From: Mimachlamys varia
Taxonomy: Eukaryota > Mollusca > Bivalvia > Pectinida > Pectinidae
NCBI GenBank assembly: GCA_947623455.1
Contig: OX392538.1
Location: 4,278,001 to 4,342,000, forward strand
DNA length: 64,000 nt
Direction: 5' to 3'
Below, piece by piece: positions 25,216 to 37,600 of this stretch. Below the pieces are notes generated by a model. That model was given only the letters and a program-made list of their open reading frames with translations, searched no databases and had not been told where the DNA came from. Made by a program: the position numbers and the translations under genes. Each line of letters begins with the position of its first letter. Position 1 is the first letter of the stretch.

Positions 25216-26390
25216 AGGTTTAATTCTACCTTTGACTAAAATGAAATACAGTAAAAAGATATTGCTTAAGATTTTATATAATGAAAAGATAGACTGGAAA
25301 CTAATCAGGTTCTCGTTTAATCTCAGGCAGGTTAAATTCTGTACAACTAACATCAACAATCGGTCAATGGCATTTATGGCCTTATGAATGCCAACTTAAT
25401 TTAGAAAGGTTATATAGAGGCAATGTCGTGCATAATAGAAAATATTCACCCCTGAAGATGATTTGATATTTCAGTAGTGAATGAGTTAACTGACAAAGAT
25501 GACCTGTAAAACAGCCATCAATAGATCCACATAGTAGAAGTTATAATCGGAAAGGTTGATGAACATTCTTAAATTTTGGCATAAGGAAAATATGATGATG
25601 TAGCTAATATAGATTTATCATACTATTGTCCTGTCTCCTTCACACACTGTTACCCCCCAGTCATCGCCTCACAGAACAAACATGACAACATTGACAGGGA
25701 AGGGGTGCCTCCCCTGAGAAGAGTGCTCCCGACTCGGCCAGGAATGTCTGGGGTAGACATGTACACACAAATCTCAACCATTCCAACAATACCCCCACGT
25801 CCTCGCATATAAATCACAGAAAAAACCTGTAAAATACAGCCACACTTTAAATCACAACAATATATGTGCCATACCATTGGCACTCCGTACCATCCATATG
25901 TAACATCTTACAAACCCATCTACAAAGTTTGAGTCTGGTATGACAGTGCTAACAATCAAAGCCGAATAATTAATGAGCTTGTTGCCGAGGACTACGCCCA
26001 ATCAGAAGTGATACCTGTGACACATCCAGCCTCATTGATGGTGGCCTACTGTCTGCTGCCCCAGATCTCCAGACATGCCATCTAGTCAACTCTACCCTCA
26101 ATAAAGGAACTCATAACTGGTGCTATCCTATAACATGTACTAATCAGTAAATCAAGGTAAAAACCTATCTGAGATCATCTGGTTTAATATATCACATAAG
26201 TTGATGTCTAAACCAATAAAGGAAATACTGTATAGAAATATCTGAATTCATGTTCCATCTAAAACAACATAAATTCTACTGTTTTGAGAGGGCCAGGTCT
26301 GTATTAAAGTGTTGATTTAATTGGAATGTTCACTCTACTGCAATACAGAATTTGTGAAGTCATGAGGAGAGAGAAAAAGATGACCTTAAC
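25216..26390. other. Probable intronic sequence with weak exon-like patches
   Basis: Two minus-strand patches have an acceptor but no convincing donor or frame: 25205-25340 after 'gttagttgtacag', and 25650-25747 after 'catgtctaccccag'. Neither is annotated as an exon. Confidence 0.35.
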
Positions 26391-26441
26391 CTATTTTGAT
26401 TCCTGATATATCATCCCTTTTCATAAAGGTTAATACACAAC

Positions 26442-26547
26442 CTTTGTAAAATTGGAAATTGTGAATGAAGTTTACTGCTATGATGTCTGTGAACGTGTTG
26501 ATAAATTTCAATAAATCCTCAGAAACATTGGCCTTGACCTTGATATC
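26442..26547 (-). CDS. Exon, possible GAIN-like region (part 2)
   Basis: Minus strand: 'gtgactttgtttcag' is a strong acceptor, followed by 106 open bases. The first 35 codons read DIKVKANVSEDLLKFINTFT and DIIAVNFIHNFQFYK, ending AAAG|GTTGTG in phase 1. A second in-frame donor, ATAG|GTTAAGG, would extend the exon to 26391, also in phase 1. The entry phase is 0, matching the exit phase of the exon at 44063-44172 on the same strand. Joined, they give a helical protein whose 'LLGGDL...LLEHL' pattern resembles subdomain A of adhesion-GPCR GAIN domains. That assignment is an inference. A minisatellite made of copies of this acceptor abuts the exon on its upstream side. Confidence 0.55.
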
Positions 26548-26548
26548 C

Positions 26549-27125
26549 TGAAACAAAGTCACCAGAATCATAACAGGTAAAGGGTGCTATTGGAAGGAAC
26601 AGATACCTTGACCTTGGTACCTTGAAACAAGGTCACTAGAGCTAAGACAGGTAAGGGGTGCTACAGGAAGGAACAGATACCTTGACCTTAAGCTTGGTAG
26701 CCTGAAACAAGGTCACTAGAGTTATAACAGGTAAGGGGTGCTACAAGAAGGAACAGATACCTTGACCTTGGTAGCCTGAGAGAAGGTCACCAGATATATG
26801 ACAGGTAATTAAAGGGGTGCTACAGGAACATAAACCTTGACCTTGGTAGCCTGAGACAAGGTCACTAGAGTTATTACAAGTAAGGGGTGCTACAGGAAGG
26901 AAAAGATACCTGGACTTTAAGCTTTGTAGCCTGAAACAAGGTCACTATAGCTAAGACAGGTAAGGGGTGCTACAGGAAGGAACAGATACCTTGACCTTAA
27001 GCTTGGTAGCCTGAGACAAGGTCACTAGAGTTATAACAGGAAAAGGGTGCTACAGGAACATAAACCTTGACCTTGGTAGCCTGAGACAAGGTCACTAGAG
27101 TTATAACAGGGAAGGGTGCTACAGG
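26549..27125 (-). repeat. Minisatellite of about 80 bp carrying copies of the 26.5-kb exon acceptor
   Basis: About eight units of 70 to 85 bp, counting the true junction. On the minus strand each reads 'gtgaccttgtttcag' (or close variants) followed by 'GCTACCAAGGTCAAGG'. The real junction reads 'gtgactttgtttcag' followed by 'GATATCAAGGTCAAGG'. The array therefore amplifies the intron end together with about 16 bases of the exon. It lies immediately upstream of the real acceptor. Confidence 0.85.
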
Positions 27126-27620
27126 AAGGAACAGACACAGGTTCAATAAATATGTCCCACTGTAATGTTAGGTTAAAACCTGATTCACTAGGACATCTTA
27201 AATCCTTGACACCTAATCATATTTTCTACAACAGCGACGAGTTAATAACTATTTCCAGGTTGACTGTTTGGGTGGTCTACTTCCCCTGGGAGGATGCCCC
27301 TCCACCTACAACCCTGGGATAAGTAAGGTTATCACACTGATAGGGTACCGCCTACCTACACTACCAACATTCAATTCCAGTCACACAACTCTTTGAACAA
27401 AGAATTCCGGACCTGATGGATGTTTATGCAATATTTTATGAAGGTCTAGCGTTAATGCTCCTGAGACGTTTTGTATTAGTAGGTATGTGCTTACTGGTAG
27501 ACATGAAAACCTCACATCATTAGTCCAAGGTTAAAGCACAGTTTAGCACAGCCTTGGAATCCAACTGTAGTTGGAAGTAACTATCAATGTCATGTCACCA
27601 TAACGGGAGCAACACAAATG
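27126..27620. other. Intronic sequence, nothing recognised
   Basis: No supported exon, RNA gene or repeat. Confidence 0.4.
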
Positions 27621-27785
27621 GTGTGTATCTGATACAATACAGGTAGTCTTATTGTGAGTATAATATAACACAAAGTGTATATGATACAATACAGGTAGTC
27701 TTATTGTGAGGATAATTATAACATAAAGTGTATATGATACAATACAGGTAGTCTTATTGTGAGGATAATATAACACAAAGTCTAC
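27620..27785. repeat. 57-bp tandem repeat, three copies
   Basis: The unit contains 'gatacaatacaggtagtctt' and 'attgtgaggataatataaca'. Three copies, slightly diverged. Confidence 0.85.
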
Positions 27786-28044
27786 GTTCATGTTCAAGTG
27801 TTAACATCTACAGAGCTCTTACTCTGAACTAATATACATTTTTTTCAGAATAATGAATACAGGTAGTGGAACAATATTCTAAATTTCTATTTGTTTGAGT
27901 TGATCATTTCCAATCCTTACACACCTTTCAATATACACTGACTAATCAGGGGACAAAACCTACTTTATACATTAACCATTCTCAGCATCCATCGTAAGTC
28001 AACGACCAGGAAATATCTCCTATTTTAGTCTTCATAAAATGACT

Positions 28045-28185
28045 TCTTATATATGCGAAGTTTGATGACAATCATATCAGTAGTTATTTAATTAAGCTGG
28101 TTACATTACCATGGGACGGGGACTGACAAGGGCAAAACACTATATGCCCCCCCCCCCCCCATTTCATGGTAGGGGGCATAAAAAA
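28045..28185. repeat. Dispersed repeat ending in a C run (copy 1)
   Basis: 'gaagtttgatgacaatcata', then 'agtagttatttaattaagct', then 'accatgggac', then a stretch ending 'cactatatg' and C14. A diverged second copy lies at 46205-46325. The two share a core and a poly-C end, as an interspersed family would. A dispersed non-autonomous element is likely; the class is not determined. Confidence 0.6.
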
Positions 28186-28615
28186 ACCGCATTGACATTA
28201 ACTATAACACGCTGTGTAAGATTAGCAATATATCGCAGTAGCATACACCCTTAAATCTAAGTATAAGCTTGTATAAAATACCATACCACTTAACTCCATT
28301 ACATAACTGTTTTATATAAACTCTGTAATCAAATGTCAGGGATCCTATGTGGACCTATTCATTAAAATGCCAGGGTATTGGAGGTTGTAGTAAGACAATG
28401 GTTATCCATTGGAGCAATACTACCACAGCCTTGTGCCGGCACACCTTCAGATATCTAAATCTGATATAACATATATACATACCAGGAAATCAAACCGACT
28501 AATTACCCAAACCTCTGCGTTCGGTCATGGGAATTGCCTGTGTCACACTGGGTTCAATACCCTCACAGTTTGATACCTGTAGCTGACTACTTTCTGACTA
28601 GAAGATGGCTAATCA
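28186..28615. other. Intronic sequence, nothing recognised
   Basis: A B-box-like 'gggttcaatacc' near 28551 has no matching A box. Nothing else is seen. Confidence 0.4.
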
Positions 28616-28619
28616 AGCC

Positions 28620-28785
28620 CCCTCCAAATGACAGTTTGTATATTTTGGGGTCCTACTTGTTGTGCGGTCATACTGTGTTTACTTTTGGTCCTAGATAGGG
28701 TTGTGTGGCCGTACTGTGTTAATGTTTGGTCCTAGTTAGGGTTGTGTGGTGGTCCCTACTGTATTTACGTTTGGTGTCAGTGCGG
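28620..28785. repeat. 56-bp tandem repeat, three copies
   Basis: Units share 'tttggtcctag' and 'agggttgtgtgg' with 'tactgtgttta'. They are diverged and lead directly into the 51-bp array. Confidence 0.75.
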
Positions 28786-31070
28786 ACAGTCCTGTACAGC
28801 AGCTGTCAGTAAGCGGGTGACTCGGTGTCAGTGAGGACGGTCCTGTACAGCAGCTGTCAGTAAGCGGGTGACTCGGTGTCAGTGAGGATGGTCCTGTACA
28901 GCAGCCGTCAGTAAGGGGTTGACTCGGTGTCAGTGAGGACGGTTCTGTACAGCAGCCGTCAGTAAGCGGGTGACTCGGTGTCAGTGAGGACGGTTCTGTA
29001 CAGCAGCCGTCAGTAAGGGGTTGACTCGGTGTCAGTAAGGATGGTCCTGTACAGCAGCTGTCAGTAAGCGGGTGACTCGGTGTCAGTGAGGACGGTCCTG
29101 TACAGCAGCTGTCAGTAAGCGGGTGACTCGGTGTCAGTGAGGATGGTCCTGTACAGCAGCCGTCAGTAAGGGGTTGACACGGTGTCAGTGAGGACGGTTC
29201 TGTACAGCAGCCGTCAGTAAGCGGGTGACTCGGTGTCAGTGAGGACGGTTCTGTACAGCAGCCGTCAGTAAGGGGTTGACTCGGTGTCAGTAAGGATGGT
29301 CCTGTACAGCAGCCGTCAGTAAGCAGGTGACTCAGTGTCAGTGAGGACGGTCCTGTACAGCAGCCGTCAGTAAGGGGTTGACTCGGTGTCAGTAAGAACG
29401 GTCCTGTACAGCAGCGTCAGTTAGCGGGTATATCGGTGTCAGTGAGGACGGTCCTGTACAGCAGCTGTCAGTAAGCAGGTGACTCGGTGTCAGTGAGGAC
29501 GGTCCTGTACAGCCGTCAGTAAGCGGGTGACTCGATGTCAGTGAGGACGGTCCTGTACAGCAGCTGTCAGTAAGCGGGTGACTCGGTGTCAGTGAGGACA
29601 GTCCTGTACAGCAGCTGTCAGTAAACGGGTGACTCAGTGTCAGTGAAGATGGGCCTGTACAGCAGCCGTCAGTAAGCGGGTGACTCGGTGTCAGTGAGGA
29701 CAGTCCTGTACAGCAGCCGTCAGTAAGTGGGTGACTCGGTGTCAGTGAGGACGGTCCTGTACAGCAGCTGTCAGTAAGTGTGTGACTAGGTGTTAGTGGG
29801 GATGGTCCTGAACAGCCCTCAGTACGCGGGTGACTTGGTGTCAGTGCGGACAGTCCTGTATAGCAGCCGTCAGTAAGCGGGTGACTCGGTGTCAGTGAAG
29901 ATGGTCCTGTACAGCAGCCGTCAGTAAGCGGGTGACTCGGTGTCAGTGAAGATGGTCCTGTACAGCAGCCGTCAGTAAGCGGGTGACTCGGTGTCAGTGA
30001 GGACGGTCCTGTACAGCAGCCGTCAGTAAGCGGGTGACTCGATGTCAGTGAAGATGGTCCTGTACAGCAGCCGTCAGTAAGCGGGTGACTCAGTGTCAGT
30101 GAGGACGGTCCTGTACAGCAGCCGTCAGTAAGCGGGTGACTCGGTGTCAGTGAAGATGGTCCTGTACAGCAGCCGTCAGGAAGTGGGTGACTCGGTGTCA
30201 GTGAGGACGGTCCTGTACAGCAGCTGTCAGTAAGGGGTTGACTCTGTGTCAGTGCGGACAGACCTGTATAGCAGCCGTCAGTAAGCGGGTGACTCGGTGT
30301 CAGTGAGGACGGTCCTGTACAGCAGCTGTCAGTAAACGGGTGACTCGGTGTCAGTGCGGACAGACCTGTATAGCAGCCGTCAGTAAGCGGGTGACTCGGT
30401 GTCAGTGAAGATGGTCCTGTACAGCAGCTGTCAGTAAGCAGGTGACTTGGTGTCAGTGAGGACAGTCCTGTACTCCAGCTGTCAGTAAGCGGGTGACTCG
30501 GTGTCAGTGAGGACGGTCCTGTACAGCAGCCGTCAGTAAGCGGGTGACTCGGTGTCAGTGAGGACGGTCCTGTACAGCAGCTGTCAGTAAGCGGGTGACT
30601 CGGTGTCAGTGAGGACGGTCCTGTACAGCAGCCGTCAGTAAGCGGGTGACTCTGTGTCAGTGAGGACAATCCTGTACAGCAGCTGTCAGTAAGCGGGTGA
30701 CTCGGTGTCAGTGAGGACGGTCCTGTACAGCAGCTGTCAGTAAGCGGGTGACTCGGTGTCAGTGAGGACGGTCCTGTACAGCAGCTGTCAGTAAGCGGGT
30801 GACTCGTTGTCAGTGAGGTCGCTCCTGTACAGCAGCTGTCAGTAAGCGGGTGACTCGGTGTCAGTGAGGACAATCCTGTACAGCAGCTGTCAGTAAGGGG
30901 GTGACTCGGTGTCAGTGAAGACGGTCCTGTACAGCAGCTGTCGGTAAGCGGGTGACTTGGTGTCAGTGAGGATGGTCCTGTACAGCAGCTGTCAGTAAGC
31001 AGGTGACTCGATGTCAGTGAGGACAGTCCTGTACAGCAGCCGTCAGTAAGGGGTTGACTCGGTGCAGCAG
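28785..31070. repeat. 51-bp minisatellite, about 45 copies
   Basis: The unit is 'gtcagtaagcgggtgactcg' plus 'gtgtcagtgaggacggtcct' plus 'gtacagcagct'. Being 17 codons long, it creates a 578-codon minus-strand frame (29389-31125) with a SSLTPSHPLTDGCCTGP repeat. Single-base indels near 29410 and elsewhere break the frame, and substitutions fall at all codon positions. This argues against a real protein. Confidence 0.97.
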
Positions 31071-31615
31071 TACAAGGAACTGCACAGGTTACATAAACAG
31101 ACAGCTGGTGTTTAGACCAGCCCACAGAGTCACCAGGTTAGGGTAACAGTAGGGAGCTCTCCATCATCATGATAACAAGCTTTAGTCATTGTGATCTATA
31201 TCCCAAACATGCAATCAGCAGATCTCCTAAGAGGAAAGCTTCAGTTTCATCATCTCAGCAAAATGTAATTAAAATCTGACATACTAAAATACAGAGGGAT
31301 GTCAAAATCCTGGGTCGTACGTTTTCCTGTATCTATATTGACTTGTTACATTGGCAATAATTCATGCAATTATTTGAACTTTTCTCCCATCAATGTCACA
31401 TTTAACATGTACTTTTGTCACTATACACTGATAAATTCCAAACAAACCATACTGAAGTTTAAGCAAATAACTTCTTCAGAATGTATCCCAAAGGCCTGGT
31501 ATCGCACAGAGACAATGTAAAGTAACCAACACAATGCCCTTTAGATTAGCCAATTAATTTGTACTATTACAGACACTAACAGGACAGTCTCTGTGACATT
31601 AGCTCAGCATCAGTC
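31071..31615. other. Intronic sequence, nothing recognised
   Basis: No exon or repeat copy recognised between the 51-bp and 35-bp arrays. Confidence 0.4.
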
Positions 31616-31619
31616 TCAT

Positions 31620-34600
31620 CAGCTGTGTACATAACAGAACCCTCGAGTCAACCCAAACACTGTACATAACAGAACCCTCGAGTCAACCCAAACACTGTAC
31701 ATAACAGTATCCTCAAATCAACCTAATCATTGTACATAACAGTACCCTCAAGTCAACCTAATTACTGTACATAACAGTATCCTCAAGTCAACCTAATTAC
31801 TGTACATAACAGTATCCTCAAGTCAACCTAATTACTGTACATAACAGTACCCTCAAGTCAACCTAATCACTGTACATAACAGTACCCTCAAGTCAACCTA
31901 ATTACTGTACATAACAGTACCCTCAAGTCAACCTAATCACTGTACATAACAGTATCCTCAAGTCAACCTAATTACTGTACATAACAGTACCCTCAAGTCA
32001 ACCTAATTACTGTACATAACAGTATCCTTAAGTCAACCTAATTACTGTACATAACAGTACCCTCAAGTCAACCTAATTACTGTACATAACAGTACCCTCA
32101 AGTCAACCTAATCACTGTACATAACAGTACCCTCAAGTCAACCTAATTACTGTACATAACAGTACCCTCAAGTCAACCTAATCACTGTACATAACAGTAC
32201 CCTCAAGTCAACATAATCACTATACATAACAGTACCCTCAAGTCAACCTAATCACTGTACATAACAGTACCCTCAAGTCAACCTAATCACTGTACATAAC
32301 AGTACCCTCAAGTCAACATAATCACTATACATAACAGTACCCTCAAGTCAACCTAATCACTGTACATAACAGTACCCTCAAGTCAACCTAATCACTGTAC
32401 ATAACAGTACCCTCAAGTCAACCTAATCACTGTACATAACAGTATCCTTAAGTCAACCTAATTACTGTACATAACAGTATCCTCAAGTCAACCTAATTAC
32501 TGTACATAACAGTATCCTCAGGTCAACCTAAACACTGTACATAACAGTACCCTCAAGTCAACCTAATCACTGTACATAACAGTACCCTCAAGTCAACCTA
32601 ATCATTGTGTACATAACAGTACCCTCAAGTCAACCTTATCACTGTATATAACAGTACCCTCAAGTCAACCTAATCACTGTACATAACAGTACCCTCAAGT
32701 CAACCTAATCATTATGTACATAACAGTACCCTCAAGTCAACATAATCACTATACATAACAGTCCCCTCAAGTCAACCTAATCACTGTACATAACAGTATC
32801 CTCAAGTCAACCTAATCATTGTACATAACAGTACCCTCAAGTCAACCTAATTATTGTGTACATAACAGTACCCTCAAGTCAACATAATCACTATACATAA
32901 CAGTCCCCTCAAGTCAACCTAATTACTGTACATAACAGTATCCTCAAGTCAACCTAATTACTGTACATAACAGTATCCTCAAGTCAACCTAATTACTGTA
33001 CATAACAGTACCCTCAAGTCAACCTAATCACTGTACATAACAGTACCCTCAAGTCAACCTAATTACTGTACATAACAGAACCCTCAAGTCAACCTAATTA
33101 CTGTACATAACAGTACCCTCAAGTCAACCTAATCACTGTACATAACAGAACTCTCAAGTCAACCTAATCACTGTACATAACAGTACCCTCAAGTCAACCT
33201 AATTACTGTACATAACAGTACCCTCAAGTCAACCTAATCACTGTACATAACAGTACCCTCAAGTCAACCTAATTACTGTACATAACAGAACCCTCAAGTC
33301 AACCTAATTACTGTACATAACAGTACCCTCAGGTCAACCTAAACACTGTACATAACAGTACCCTCAAGTCAACCTAATCACTGTACATAACAGTACCCTC
33401 AAGTCAACCTAATCACTGTACATAACAGAACCCTCGAGTCAACCCAAACACTGTACATAACAGAACCCTCGAGTCAACCCAAACACTGTACATAACAGTA
33501 TCCTCAAGTCAACCTAATCATTGTACATAACAGTACCCTCAAGTCAACCTAATTACTGTACATAACAGTATCCTCAAGTCAACCTAATTACTGTACATAA
33601 CAGTACCCTCAAGTCAACCTAATTACTGTACATAACAGTACCCTCAAGTCAACCTAATTACTGTACATAACAGTATCCTTAAGTCAACCTAATCACTGTA
33701 CATAACAGTATCCTCAAGTCAACCTAATTACTGTACATAACAGTACCCTCAAGTCAACCTAATTACTGTACATAACAGTACCCTCAAGTCAACCTAATTA
33801 CTGTACATAACAGTACCCTCAAGTCAACCTAACTACTGTACATAACAGAACCCTCAAGTCAACCTAATTACTGTACATAACAGTACCCTCAAGTCAACAT
33901 AATCACTGTACATAACAGAACTCTCAAGTCAACCTAATCACTGTACATAACAGTACCCTCAAGTCAACCTAATTACTGTACATAACAGTACCCTCAAGTC
34001 AACCTAATTACTGTACATAACAGTACCCTCAAGTCAACCTAATTACTGTACATAACAGTACCCTCAGGTCAACCTAAACACTGTACATAACAGTACCCTC
34101 AAGTCAACCTATAATCACTGTACATAACAGTACCCTCAAGTCAACCTAATCATTGTGTACATAACAGTACCCTCAAGTCAACCTTATCACTGTATATAAC
34201 AGTACCCTCAAGTCAACCTAATCACTGTACATAATAGTACCCTCAAGTCAACCTAATCACTGTACATAACAGTACCCTCAAGTCAACCTAATTACTGTAC
34301 ATAACAGTACCCTCAAGTCAACATAATCACTATACATAACAGTCCCCTCAAGTCAACCTAATCACTGTACATAACAGTACCCTCAAGTCAACCTAATCAC
34401 TGTACATAACAGTACCCTCAAGTCAACCTAATTACTGTACATAACAGTACCCTCAAGTCAACCTAATCATTGTACATAACAGTACCCTCAAGTCAACCTA
34501 ATCACTGTACATAACAGTACCCTCAAGTCAACCTAATCACTGTACATAACAGTACCCTCAGGTCAACCTAATTATTGTACATAACAGTACCCTCAAGTCA

Positions 34601-37600
34601 ACCTAATTACTGTACACAACAGTACCCTCAAGTCAACCTAATCACCGTACATAACAGTACCCTCAAGTCAACCTAATCATTGTACATAACAGTACCCTCA
34701 AGGCAACCTAATTACTGTACATAACAGTACCCTCAAGTCAACCTAATCACTGTACATAACAGTACCCTCAAGTCAACCTAATCACTGTACATAACAGTAC
34801 CCTCAAGTCAACCTAATCACTGTACATAACAGTACCCTCAAGTCAACCTAATCACTGTACATAACAGTACCCTCCAGTCAACCTAATCACTGTACATAAC
34901 AGTACCCTCAAGTCAATCTAATTACTGTACATAACAGAACTATCAGGTCAACCTAATCACTGTACACAACAGTACCCTCAAGTCAACCTAATTACTGTAC
35001 ATAATAGTACCCTCAAGTCAACCTAATTATTGTGTACATAACAGAACCCTCAAGTCAACCTAATCACTGCACACAACAGTACCCTCAAGTCAACCTAATC
35101 ACTGTACATAACAGTACCCTCAAGACAACCTAATCACTGTACATAACAGTACCCTCAAGTCAACCTAATCACTGTACATAACAGTACCCTCAAGTCAACC
35201 TAATCACTGTACATAACAGAACCCTCGAGTCAACCCAAACACTGTACATAACAGTATCCTCAAGTCAACCTAATCATTGTACATAACAGTACCCTCAAGT
35301 CAACCTAATTACTGTACATAACAGTATCCTCAAGTCAACCTAATTACTGTACATAACAGTACCCTCAAGTCAACCTAATTACTGTACATAACAGTACCCT
35401 CAAGTCAACCTAATTACTGTACATAACAGTATCCTTAAGTCAACCTAATCACTGTACATAACAGTATCCTCAAGTCAACCTAATTACTGTACATAACAGT
35501 ACCCTCAAGTCAACCTAATTACTGTACATAACAGTACCCTCAAGTCAACCTAATTACTGTACATAACAGTACCCTCAAGTCAACCTAACTACTGTACATA
35601 ACAGAACCCTCAAGTCAACCTAATTACTGTACATAACAGTACCCTCAAGTCAACATAATCACTGTACATAACAGAACTCTCAAGTCAACCTAATCACTGT
35701 ACATAACAGTACCCTCAAGTCAACCTAATTACTGTACATAACAGTACCCTCAAGTCAACCTAATTACTGTACATAACAGTACCCTCAAGTCAACCTAATT
35801 ACTGTACATAACAGTACCCTCAGGTCAACCTAAACACTGTACATAACAGTACCCTCAAGTCAACCTATAATCACTGTACATAACAGTACCCTCAAGTCAA
35901 CCTAATCATTGTGTACATAACAGTACCCTCAAGTCAACCTTATCACTGTATATAACAGTACCCTCAAGTCAACCTAATCACTGTACATAATAGTACCCTC
36001 AAGTCAACCTAATCACTGTACATAACAGTACCCTCAAGTCAACCTAATTACTGTACATAACAGTACCCTCAAGTCAACATAATCACTATACATAACAGTC
36101 CCCTCAAGTCAACCTAATCACTGTACATAACAGTACCCTCAAGTCAACCTAATCACTGTACATAACAGTACCCTCAAGTCAACCTAATTACTGTACATAA
36201 CAGTACCCTCAAGTCAACCTAATCATTGTACATAACAGTACCCTCAAGTCAACCTAATCACTGTACATAACAGTACCCTCAAGTCAACCTAATCACTGTA
36301 CATAACAGTACCCTCAGGTCAACCTAATTATTGTACATAACAGTACCCTCAAGTCAACCTAATTACTGTACACAACAGTACCCTCAAGTCAACCTAATCA
36401 CCGTACATAACAGTACCCTCAAGTCAACCTAATCATTGTACAGTTGTGGTATCGCACAACGCACCAAAAACTGCGTGCGTTCATCGTGCATACATCGTGC
36501 ACACATCGTTCGCCCATGGTGCGCACAACTGGGCTATCTAAAGATCGTGCGTTTATGTGTGCGATAGAATCGCACACACGCACCATTTGGTACAATTGGT
36601 CGATACATATTACGGAATGAAAAACATATGGAACCCTCTTGTCCAAAAACTATTTAAATTCGTATCATATTTATTGGTATTATGTCAATTTAACAATATA
36701 CAGTAAACAGTATTACAATGACCATGAGACAGCCAAGTGCGGGTTTAGCTAACAGGTAACAGAATAGGTAAATAACATGCCAGAGTTTTACCTGTCCCGT
36801 GTGCGGCGATCCGCTCCGACAGCCATTACCGAGCGACCGTTATGAAAACAAGCTGGACTCTTATAATTAGTTATTTGAAAACCCCCTCCCCAACAATTTA
36901 CCTGTGTTTTCACACCTAGGCGAGTGTGGTAAGTGCCCCGGGCCAGAGACATCTACATATATTGTACATGTGCAGTGTAAACTTGGTAAAAACTAGCAAT
37001 ATTTACTTGAATGAGAACTTGTCAATATGTGTTGAAAGTTTACATGTGTCTATTTGGTTTGTTTCAAAAACTACAGAAAGACTATTACTAATTTTATGAA
37101 ATATATAGATAGAACTATCAGCTCATGTAAATAGTTACAATATAGAAAAATGTTTAAAACATCTAGCGAGAAACCGTATATATTGTTAAACCATTTCTAA
37201 ATTTATATCAACCACGATTGTCATCGCACAATGTTAGTTTATCGTGCGCCCACATGTGCGTTAGAAATAATCGCCCAGGATCGCATCGTTCGCACATCGT
37301 GCATACACCGTTCGCCCATCGTGCGCCCATCGCACATCGTGTAACGTTGTGCGATCCCACAACTGTACATAACAGTACCCTCAAGGCAACCTAATTACTG
37401 TACATAACAGTACCCTCAAGTCAACCTAATCACTGTACATAACAGTACCCTCAAGTCAACCTAATCACTGTACATAACAGTACCCTCAAGTCAACCTAAT
37501 CACTGTACATAACAGTACCCTCAAGTCAACCTAATCACTGTACATAACAGTACCCTCCAGTCAACCTAATCACTGTACATAACAGTACCCTCAAGTCAAT

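Noticed and set aside
24552..25239. Plus-strand repeat frames (SPGHYTELPPL)
   Set aside because: Array of 32- to 34-bp units with frame shifts between copies. The non-repeat start has no splice or family support.
25650..25747. Exon-like patch after 'catgtctaccccag' (minus strand)
   Set aside because: Good acceptor and a phase-compatible frame, but the donor (GGGGG|GTAACA) is poor and a second frame is equally open. Not enough to annotate.
28500..28570. B-box-like 'gggttcaatacc' suggesting a tRNA
   Set aside because: No A box, no acceptor stem and no cloverleaf.
29389..31125. 578-codon minus-strand frame with a 17-residue Ser/Thr/Cys repeat
   Set aside because: It follows directly from a 51-bp period without stops. 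Indels break the frame, substitutions ignore codon position, and there is no start, signal peptide or flanking exon that makes sense.
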